Positions 15,189 to 22,407 of a DNA stretch of 22,407 nt are shown here, in pieces. The notes below the pieces were generated by a model that did not search any database, was not told where the DNA came from, and was given only the letters and a program-made list of their open reading frames with translations. This stretch comes from Planctomycetota bacterium (lineage in GTDB: Bacteria; Planctomycetota; UBA8742; SKZP01; JAIOTL01): positions 1 through 22,407 of the forward strand of contig JAIOTL010000118.1 in the NCBI GenBank assembly GCA_021106775.1, read 5' to 3'. The position numbers were made by a program, and so were the translations under genes. The stretch's first letter is position 1; every line of letters starts with the position of its first letter.

Positions 15189-15253
15189 ATGTGGAAATGT
15201 TCTCTGCTAAAACATATAATTCGGTGAACAACGAACGTGGACGGTAAGAAAAC

Positions 15254-15267
15254 GCAGGTTTACCTGC
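15254..15267 (-). repeat. Palindrome GCAGGT-TT-ACCTGC abutting the secA stop, possible terminator
   Basis: Arms of 6 nt directly follow the secA stop codon (15268-15270). Read on the minus strand, a 5-bp stem GCAGG/CCTGC with loop TAAA is followed by GTTTTCTT, a weak terminator-like arrangement. It shares the AGGT-WW-ACCT core with 6502-6515 and 9305-9314. Confidence 0.45.
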
Positions 15268-18200
15268 TTAATCTTCAACGATTGACCAGCCTTCGTTTTC
15301 AATCAGAGGTTCAGCTTTTTTGTATTTCATAATCTGTTTTGTGCTGCCTTTGCGAATTGTAACGACCTCGTTTCTCCCGATTTTTCGATGTTCCCGGACG
15401 ATAGGCTGAATCTTTCTCGCGCCACCCTGGTCAGCTTTCACCGCCTGCTCCATCTGACTTCGCGCATCATCCGCCTGTGGTGCAGTGGCACTTGCCAAAA
15501 TCGAGCCGGCTTCCTCCTTCTGAGCATCCTGTGCTGAATCCCATTTGTCGCTTAATGAGATCTTTGCCCGTTCGAAAGCTTCGTCAGTGAGCCTGAATTT
15601 GAAAAATCTTTCAGTGAAATGATTTTCAATCAGACCGAGCATTTCAATGAAGTTTTCTAACCCTCGCTTTTTGTACTCGATTTTCGGGTCTTTTTGCGCA
15701 TATCCTGAAAAAGCGACTGCAGAACGGAGATAATCCATCTCGCGTAAATGCTCAAGCCAGCGGTTGTCAATAATGTCGAGAAGCATGAATTGCTCTTGAT
15801 AACGGGTGTTCGGCGCAGTCATGTCTGTCTCTTGCTTCTCGTATTTTTCCTTTACCTTGCCAACCAGCATTTCGAAGGCTTCTTCTTTGTTCATCCCTTC
15901 AAAATCTTTTTCTTTAAGTGAGAATAAGGCAGCTTTCTCAAGATAACTGATTAATCCGGGCAAATTCCAACCACCTGTTACTTCATCGATTTTCGTTGAC
16001 AAAGACGTAAATCTGTCAGTACCGATTCTCTTAATGCGTTGTTTTTCTCCGTACAATTTGTATTTGTCAATAAAAAAACCAGCGGATTGTCTTGGATTCA
16101 GAAGTTGCGCTTCAGCAATCTCATCTTCATCAAATGTGATATTGAAATCTTTTTGGAATTTTATGGTGAAATCGCCCATGTCTGTCTTGCGTAGCTTTTT
16201 ACATTCCATGCTGATTGATTGAATATTCTCGTCTTTTTCCCATAAAACTCGCTCGGTTATGTGTCTTTCGATGTTGTCGAACGCCAGCACTTCGATTTCC
16301 TGAAGACTGAACGGTTTTTCAACATCCGAAACAAATTTTTCATTTAACCAATCCACCAACTCATTGAGATTCCAACTTGTTGCAGGATTCTCGTAATGTG
16401 CATAATTATCAAGGTTTCGAGAAATGCACTTTGCAACAAGTTCCTGTGCTTTTTCTTTCAGATAACGTTCCCGATACTTGTTTTCCAACGGGTCCCAATC
16501 ATCATGCTCTTCAAGAGGCTGCGGATTGGCAATTTCTTCCATCCACCAATCGAACCAACTGTCATAGTTGAATTTGTCATCTTCATTAGCAATGTCATTT
16601 TTTACGGTGTTTTTGACGCGCAACGTGCGAAAACGATTCTTATCCTTGACCCCCGTAAAACCCTCCAGAACGCCCTGTCGTAACGTATAAATCGTCTTAC
16701 GCTGTCTGTCCATAACTTCATCATATTCGAGTAAATTCTTACGAATATCAAAATTTCGCCCTTCAACCTTTCTTTGCGCTTTCTCAACAGTATTGCTCAG
16801 CATTTTAAGTTCAATCGGTCGTCCATGCTTCAAGCCTGTCATCTGCATCATCTTGCGAATTGTATCGCCTGCAAATATGCGAATTAGGTCGTCTTCAAGC
16901 GCTAAGAAAAATTGTGATGACCCAGGATCGCCTTGTCTTCCGCAGCGTCCGCGAAGCTGATTGTCGATGCGCCTCGCTTCATGCCTTTCTGTTCCGAGAA
17001 TATGCAACCCTCCTTGATTGCGAAGGTTTAGCCAGCCACCTGAGCTGAAGATGAATTCCGGTGGAGTGTTTAAATCTGTATCATCGTTGAAAAACTGCGG
17101 GCATAAAACCATCATCTTGTTGAACAAAGATTCCCGCAAGAACTTTTCACCCTGTAGTGCGTACTCGAGCCATTTACCGGTAATAAGTTTGTCGTCCCAG
17201 TCTTTACCATATTTTTTCTTCCTGATTTCCAGGTGTTTTTGCAAATATTCCTTAATCGGTATTGACAAACGAACGATTTCCGTAACGAATTTCTGCCCGA
17301 CGTCCAGGTCCTTTTCGGGATTGAGTTCGCGCTGCATAAAATCGCTGAGAACGCTTGCCCAATCGCCCTCGAAAAACTCACGGAAGTCTGCAGGGTCGAT
17401 ATAATCCATCAATAAGCCGTCAATAACCGCCTGTGCTTTGGGATTGTTCTCAGGATAAAAGAAATCTGCATGAAGCGGGAACAATGCTTGTAATGATTCT
17501 GCAAGAACCTTTTCAGCTGCCTGTCGTTCTTTCTCGTTCATCAATTCCACCGGGTCATTCATTGGATAAGGCAACCCGTCAGCTTTTGTTAGAACTTCGA
17601 AAAGCTCCGAGAAAATCGTGTTATCAACGTCCGAAATATTGATTTTCTTCGCAGCATCACCATCTTTTTTACTTTTCCCACCTTTTTTCTTGCTTCTTAA
17701 ATGCTCAGTGTCGTCTTTCGATTCCGCTGCCTCTGATTGCATCGCTTCTGTTGCAGCCATAAATCCTTCATCGTTTAAATAGCGATAGAAAAAGTGACCA
17801 GAATTCCCACCAAGCAGAATATCCGTACCACGTCCCGCCATGTTCGTCGCAATTGTTACCATGCCGGGTGCATTATTGAATTTTAATGATGTTTCCTTAA
17901 TCGATTCAAGCAAATCCAAGATTGATTTCCTGTTGGCATTTTGCTCGAAATTGGCAAGTTCTTTTACAACTTTTTGTTTGTCAAGCAACCTGCGACCTGC
18001 CTGTGCCACGATATCCGCTTCCCGCATCGCATTCTCGTACGTAGCTTTCGCATTCAGAACATAAACCCTTTTCTTGCTGTCAGTTGCAATCGGATTTTCC
18101 TCTATCTGAAATCCTTGACCCTTCAGATAATCCGAGATTTCCACCGACCTATCGATTGTTGTTGTACCAACGAGAATCGGTCTGCCAATTGCTGCGAGAT

Positions 18201-19518
18201 TGCTGATTTCGTCACCAATTGCTAAGTATTTTTCTTTGATTGAACCGTAAATTATATCGTTATAGCTGTTCCTGATAAGTTTTCTGTTAGTCGGAATATC
18301 AACAACTTCGAGTTTGTATATCTTGAAAAATTCACCTGCTTCGGTGAGAGCGGTACCGGTCATACCTGAGATTTTATTGTACAGGCGGAAATAATTCTGC
18401 AGCGTGATTGTCGCCAGTGTGCGTTGTTCACGTCGAATCTGCACATTGCCATAAGCACGTGCTTCTTTTGCTTCAATCGCCTGGTGCAAACCATCCGACC
18501 ACCTGCGTCCTTCCATGAGCCTGCCGGTATTTTCATCGACAATAATAATCTCGCCGTCCTTGATTACGTAATGCTTTTCACGAAAGAACAAATTATGCGC
18601 TCGCAATGCGTTGTCAAGAAGATGAGGCCATTCAACGGCTGTGCTTGCCCAGATATTTTCGATTCCAAGCAATTCACTCACTTTTTCAAGCCCTGCTTCG
18701 CTTAAATCAACACGATGGTCCTTCTCCTTGACCTCAAAATACCGGTTTTTCAGAGTTTTCGGGTCAGCTTTACCTAGTTTTATCACAACATCGTTAGCAT
18801 GCTTGTATTTTTCGGTCTCATCAGCTGCCGAGCCTGAAATAATCAACGGTGTACGTGCTTCGTCGATTAAAATCGAATCCACCTCATCAATAATCGCATA
18901 ATTGAGAACACCCTGTGCCTGAAGCGACAGCTCACTTTTCATGTTATCGCGCAGATAATCGAACCCGAATTCGTTCGCAGTTCCATATGTGATATCGCAC
19001 CCATATTCTCTCTGTCTGTCCCCCGAAAACATCTGAGATTGTATCGCACCAACGCTTAACCCAAGCCCCTGATAAATCGGTGCCATCCAGTCACGGTCAC
19101 GCTGGGCAAGATAATCATTAACCGTAATCACATGAACGCCTTTGCCCTCAAGAGCATTTAAATAAGCTGCAAGCGTCGCCACGAGGGTTTTTCCTTCACC
19201 CGTTACCATTTCCGCGATTTTCCCCTGGTGAAGTACAATCCCACCAATGAGCTGAACATCATAATGCCGCATCGATAAAAACCGCCTGCCTGCATCACGC
19301 ACCGCTGCATAAGCCTCAGGCAAAAGCTGATTCAAAGTCTCACCATCACTCAATCTTTTCTTGAATTCTTGTGTTTTCTCTCGCAATTCTATGTTTGATA
19401 GTTTCCGAAATTCTGGCTCAAATGAGTTTATTTGTTCAACAGTCGGAATAATAGTTTTGAGGAATCTTTCCGTTGGTGTGCCGAACATCCCTCGCATAAT
19501 TTTTTTCAGTAACTTCAT
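15268..19518 (-). CDS. secA: Preprotein translocase ATPase SecA, giant form with insertions
   Basis: SecA is the motor that pushes unfolded preproteins through SecYEG. Motifs are clear: Walker A GEGKT (about 107-111), DEVDSILIDEARTPL (about 211-225), SGMTGTA near 383-389, TNMAGRGTD near 558-566, and GTERHEARRIDNQLRGRCGRQGD near 841-863. At about 1416 residues it is far longer than the usual 830-1100. A segment of about 42 residues splits IVAQAG from GMVTIATNMAG. Another of about 260 residues, with a Lys-rich tract, splits LLGGN from GGLHILGTERH; about 35 residues is typical there. The tail reads RKIGRNEVVTIRKGS where the CPCGSGKKYK zinc motif is common, so no zinc ligands remain. The ATG at 19518 follows GAGGAATTG; an in-frame start at 19578 adds an unrelated N-terminus. 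It lies 87 nt downstream of the OstA-like gene. Confidence 0.96.
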   Translation of the reverse strand: MKLLKKIMRGMFGTPTERFLKTIIPTVEQINSFEPEFRKLSNIELREKTQEFKKRLSDGETLNQLLPEAYAAVRDAGRRFLSMRHYDVQLIGGIVLHQGKIAEMVTGEGKTLVATLAAYLNALEGKGVHVITVNDYLAQRDRDWMAPIYQGLGLSVGAIQSQMFSGDRQREYGCDITYGTANEFGFDYLRDNMKSELSLQAQGVLNYAIIDEVDSILIDEARTPLIISGSAADETEKYKHANDVVIKLGKADPKTLKNRYFEVKEKDHRVDLSEAGLEKVSELLGIENIWASTAVEWPHLLDNALRAHNLFFREKHYVIKDGEIIIVDENTGRLMEGRRWSDGLHQAIEAKEARAYGNVQIRREQRTLATITLQNYFRLYNKISGMTGTALTEAGEFFKIYKLEVVDIPTNRKLIRNSYNDIIYGSIKEKYLAIGDEISNLAAIGRPILVGTTTIDRSVEISDYLKGQGFQIEENPIATDSKKRVYVLNAKATYENAMREADIVAQAGRRLLDKQKVVKELANFEQNANRKSILDLLESIKETSLKFNNAPGMVTIATNMAGRGTDILLGGNSGHFFYRYLNDEGFMAATEAMQSEAAESKDDTEHLRSKKKGGKSKKDGDAAKKINISDVDNTIFSELFEVLTKADGLPYPMNDPVELMNEKERQAAEKVLAESLQALFPLHADFFYPENNPKAQAVIDGLLMDYIDPADFREFFEGDWASVLSDFMQRELNPEKDLDVGQKFVTEIVRLSIPIKEYLQKHLEIRKKKYGKDWDDKLITGKWLEYALQGEKFLRESLFNKMMVLCPQFFNDDTDLNTPPEFIFSSGGWLNLRNQGGLHILGTERHEARRIDNQLRGRCGRQGDPGSSQFFLALEDDLIRIFAGDTIRKMMQMTGLKHGRPIELKMLSNTVEKAQRKVEGRNFDIRKNLLEYDEVMDRQRKTIYTLRQGVLEGFTGVKDKNRFRTLRVKNTVKNDIANEDDKFNYDSWFDWWMEEIANPQPLEEHDDWDPLENKYRERYLKEKAQELVAKCISRNLDNYAHYENPATSWNLNELVDWLNEKFVSDVEKPFSLQEIEVLAFDNIERHITERVLWEKDENIQSISMECKKLRKTDMGDFTIKFQKDFNITFDEDEIAEAQLLNPRQSAGFFIDKYKLYGEKQRIKRIGTDRFTSLSTKIDEVTGGWNLPGLISYLEKAALFSLKEKDFEGMNKEEAFEMLVGKVKEKYEKQETDMTAPNTRYQEQFMLLDIIDNRWLEHLREMDYLRSAVAFSGYAQKDPKIEYKKRGLENFIEMLGLIENHFTERFFKFRLTDEAFERAKISLSDKWDSAQDAQKEEAGSILASATAPQADDARSQMEQAVKADQGGARKIQPIVREHRKIGRNEVVTIRKGSTKQIMKYKKAEPLIENEGWSIVED

Positions 19519-19605
19519 CAATTCCTCATCAATTTGTTTTTGAACAAAGCATAATATCACATAATCACAGCAATTCAATGAAACTCACGCTCAGATATGA
19601 AATTC

Positions 19606-22407
19606 TTATCGGTTTACAGTAATCTTAATGCCCTTTTTGGATTTTAGCTTGATAACGTTTTTGCGAGAGATTACATCTTTCGATTTATCCCTGAAAACAT
19701 AGTTATTAATACCCTTGATAACGTAAATTGTTTTGCCATTCCGACTTTCCTTGAGAATCGAGTTTTCACCCTCAAGCTTAATCGAAACTCCCTTTTCAGT
19801 TTCCCATGTAAGCTTGTCGCCGTTGACTTCACGCTTACCATCCGCAATAAGAACGTTGCCGGTTGCGATTATTTTAGATATCTCAAGCTCAATACCAGAT
19901 TTTTTCTCATCATCAGACGAAAACAAAGCTTGTACCCTATCTGCCTTCATATTCATTTTATTCAAAGTATTATTTTTATTAGTTAAGATTATTTCGCATC
20001 TTGAGGTGATTTCAAGCATTTCGATAAATCCGACAGCGGTGATTTTCTGCTTACTTCTGAGGTTTTCGTCCTCAGTTTCAGGAAATTTGACCGTTATCTC
20101 GAATTCGTCCTGATTGCTTTTGGGTTTCTCTTCGCGGGTGTCTGGTTCATCAACAATCTGAAGATTTGTGATTGTAAAAGTGATTGTTGGTGAATCAATA
20201 AGCTCAATCCTGTTTTTTTGCTCCCCGATAATCGAAATCTTACCTGCTTTTATTGTCAAATCCCGATGAACATATTCAAGTAAGGCAGGTTCCTTGGCTG
20301 ATTTCCCCAAAACTTCAAAATGTCTGATTTTAATAATATTAAGTTTCAAATCTCTTGCAGATTCGAGAATTAAGTTTCTGCCTGTAACTGATAACAATTT
20401 ATCCTCATTATCGAATGCAAGGACGGTAATATCTTCGCCCAACGATAACTTGTTGTTAAGCGAGATAAACTTCTCTCGGCTTTTTAGATAAACCATTGAA
20501 TATGACAGATTCTTGTCTGCACTAAGGTCTATTAACGTTGGAATAATTGAACTACCTTGACTGTCATTCAGCATAATCAGTTTGTTCAACTCGGAATCGG
20601 CACTACGCAATTTCGTATTCCCCTTAAGGACAATCGATGTCGCATACGGAGCATAAATCAATTTCCAATTCGGCAATAATTCCTCGTCAATGTCCATTAA
20701 ATCAGTGGATAATTGATGTGAATTATATTCGAGATACTCGGTTTCAATCCTGTTATTGCTGATTTCGTATAGAATCTGAATATCCTCACTTGACCGGGCA
20801 ATAAAATTTGAAAGTTCAAGGTCACCGTTTTCATTGGCTGAAAATGTGATTTTAATATCATATGCTTTTAACAGCGAATAATGTTCGGGAATCGCAGCCT
20901 GAGTCAGTCGCAAAGGAGTTTTTCGCAACTCGATACCTTCAGCTGAACTGATTGTTAATTTATCCAGCAACGATTTTTTTTCTTCATAATTAATACTGAT
21001 AAATATGCTGTTTTGTGCCGACAAAATGTACCTGAAATAATTGCCTTCTGTTACAGAAACGCGTGTGAAGCGAAAGTCCTGCATGGTTTTTAGAATCAGC
21101 TTCGGTTTCTGACCGCTAATTAAAATATGAGATTCTAGCGCACTTTTCTGCACATAAATCAATGCTTCCGCAAACACATACACATTCCCAAGTTTTTCAA
21201 TGTTAAACTCTAGTGTTGAGCGATTTAGTGAGTTTTTTACTTCCAATCGTGTTAAATTTCTTTCCAAATGTTCTACATCTGTAACTTTCTTATCAAGTAA
21301 ATCTGTTGCGCGAATAAGCTCGAAATAAAACGAAATCTCTTCTTTCCCTTGCAAAACAAGATCAACCTGCGAGGATTCAACTTTACCCGTAATTTTCCGA
21401 CCTTCGAGAAAACTTGTTCTGTCAAGTAAAGAGCCTTCACCTATTCCTGAAATATCAAGCTTGACAATCTTACGCTCGATTTTTGCTTCACTAACAAATC
21501 GCCACTTCTCAAAACCACAAATTCCTATGTCGGTTTCCTGTTCCAACTCACGCTCAAAAATTATTTTATCTTCAGCATGACAGAGATAATAAGTGAATAA
21601 ATTGTCATCATCCTCGGAAGACGTACCAAAAATCTCGCTTGCATCGTCCGTAAACATTATCGCACGCTCGATACCAGTAAATACACCGAGAAATTTCTCT
21701 TTGTTATTCAAATTTTCATAGAAAAACTCAAGTTTGTCACAATTCAGGCTGAATCGATTAGGTGTAAGATAACGGACATCTCCTTCAGCAGTGATTTTCT
21801 CAAATCTTAAGCTCTGACCCTCGCCAGAATTGAATCGGATGCTCAGGGAATTGCAATTAAGCTGGTTGCTTTGTGGTTTTTGAATAAATTTTACTGCACT
21901 TTTCATATCAATTGACTTTAGCTTGTATTCTTTTATGTCAATAAAATTTAAAACCGCACCATGCATGCCTGTCAGTTTGAAGCTTCCTGACATTTCATTG
22001 TATTCATCAAGGTTCTCGGGATTCAGCGATTGATTGTAATTTACTTCGACGTTCTTATGAATCCTGATTGTTGGGCTGCCTTCTCTAAACGTCAAACCCT
22101 TCCCCCTGAAATCGATGCCCTGCAGCGGGTAATCCATCATAATTTCTTCATCTGTTGTAATCAAAGTCTGAAACTTTGTAGATTGTGGCTCTTTATCAGT
22201 CTTAGCTTTTTCAGAGATTTCCTCTTCCCAGCGCACGAGCAGCTTTGAGCTTTGTAATCTCATATCATAATTGATTAAATTCCTCTCATCGATTTTGAAC
22301 TTCCTGCCGTAAACCTTCGAAAGCATATACATCACAACGCTCTCTGCTATTTCGAGTCGATTTATCTCGGAAATATAAAGTGCCTTATTCGCCTTGATTA
22401 ATATGAT
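19606..22407 (-). CDS. Giant LptA/OstA-like envelope protein (5' end outside window)
   Basis: At least 933 residues are visible; the frame stays open to the right edge with no stop, so the N-terminus lies outside. It is almost wholly beta-strand in character, alternating short polar and hydrophobic segments. Several stretches follow the OstA/LptA repeat pattern, a '(T/E)G(N/D)V ... D+L' motif: ITAEGDVRYLTPNRF followed by LNCDKLEFF in the N-terminal part, and IIATGNVLIADGKREVNGDK near the C-terminus. LptA-type beta-jellyrolls shuttle lipopolysaccharide across the periplasm. A long stack could span or line the periplasm; that role is inferred. The codon read as the first Met at 22335 is a GTG inside the open frame and should not be taken as the start. 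It precedes secA by 87 nt on the same strand. Confidence 0.75.
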   Translation of the reverse strand: MILIKANKALYISEINRLEIAESVVMYMLSKVYGRKFKIDERNLINYDMRLQSSKLLVRWEEEISEKAKTDKEPQSTKFQTLITTDEEIMMDYPLQGIDFRGKGLTFREGSPTIRIHKNVEVNYNQSLNPENLDEYNEMSGSFKLTGMHGAVLNFIDIKEYKLKSIDMKSAVKFIQKPQSNQLNCNSLSIRFNSGEGQSLRFEKITAEGDVRYLTPNRFSLNCDKLEFFYENLNNKEKFLGVFTGIERAIMFTDDASEIFGTSSEDDDNLFTYYLCHAEDKIIFERELEQETDIGICGFEKWRFVSEAKIERKIVKLDISGIGEGSLLDRTSFLEGRKITGKVESSQVDLVLQGKEEISFYFELIRATDLLDKKVTDVEHLERNLTRLEVKNSLNRSTLEFNIEKLGNVYVFAEALIYVQKSALESHILISGQKPKLILKTMQDFRFTRVSVTEGNYFRYILSAQNSIFISINYEEKKSLLDKLTISSAEGIELRKTPLRLTQAAIPEHYSLLKAYDIKITFSANENGDLELSNFIARSSEDIQILYEISNNRIETEYLEYNSHQLSTDLMDIDEELLPNWKLIYAPYATSIVLKGNTKLRSADSELNKLIMLNDSQGSSIIPTLIDLSADKNLSYSMVYLKSREKFISLNNKLSLGEDITVLAFDNEDKLLSVTGRNLILESARDLKLNIIKIRHFEVLGKSAKEPALLEYVHRDLTIKAGKISIIGEQKNRIELIDSPTITFTITNLQIVDEPDTREEKPKSNQDEFEITVKFPETEDENLRSKQKITAVGFIEMLEITSRCEIILTNKNNTLNKMNMKADRVQALFSSDDEKKSGIELEISKIIATGNVLIADGKREVNGDKLTWETEKGVSIKLEGENSILKESRNGKTIYVIKGINNYVFRDKSKDVISRKNVIKLKSKKGIKITVNR

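Noticed and set aside
19519..19578. Upstream in-frame start for SecA
   Set aside because: The extra 20 residues do not resemble SecA, whereas the ATG at 19518 has GAGG at the right distance and the normal SecA N-terminus.
1..22407. CRISPR array, transposase, prophage or toxin-antitoxin pair
   Set aside because: No regularly spaced repeats and no such protein families were seen; the only repeats are short palindromic elements.

Overview
This is a window of about 22.4 kb from an AT-rich bacterial chromosome with a Gram-negative type envelope. Evidence for that includes two lipoproteins with lipoboxes, an LptA/OstA-like envelope protein, an MlaF-type ABC ATPase, a secreted TPR protein and complex I subunit NuoL. 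Most genes start behind clear Shine-Dalgarno sequences. Lineage cannot be fixed from the sequence. The SecA with a very large insertion in its second nucleotide-binding domain, the EF-G with a 'DDGTTVTD' signature, and the multi-FHA membrane protein are most like Planctomycetota or other PVC-type bacteria. This is an inference, not an identification.

Layout. Positions 136-828 hold pyrF on the minus strand. It is divergent from a two-gene plus-strand unit (959-1704: a PEGA-like lipoprotein and a small membrane protein). That unit meets a minus-strand hypothetical (1701-2330) tail to tail with a 4-nt overlap of stop codons. A solitary MlaF-like ATPase (2474-3283) is followed by tRNA-Val(CAC) with a good terminator. 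Next come two overlapping minus-strand genes (a four-cysteine zinc-ribbon-like protein and a lysine-rich membrane protein) and a membrane protein with three FHA domains (4400-6301). nuoL (6606-9191) stands alone on the plus strand and encodes an unusually long protein with a histidine-rich loop. From 9313 to the right edge every gene is on the minus strand: a TPR lipoprotein and its partner, EF-G (fusA), a secreted TPR protein, a giant SecA, and a giant OstA/LptA-like protein running off the right edge.

How the genes relate. Much of the window concerns the envelope and export: SecA, the OstA-like protein upstream of it, MlaF and the lipoproteins. It also carries housekeeping functions: UMP synthesis, respiration, translation elongation and a tRNA. 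There is no integrase, transposase, phage gene or CRISPR array.

Most notable: the EF-G P-loop has Glu in place of the near-invariant Walker A lysine (AGETTT instead of AGKTTT). SecA is about 1416 residues with two insertions and no cysteines in its tail. The OstA-like protein is at least 933 residues. The intergenic regions carry short palindromic repeats: a bipartite double hairpin after nuoL, a TGTCATTCC-ended MITE-like element downstream of secA with a partial copy elsewhere, and three AGGT-WW-ACCT palindromes.
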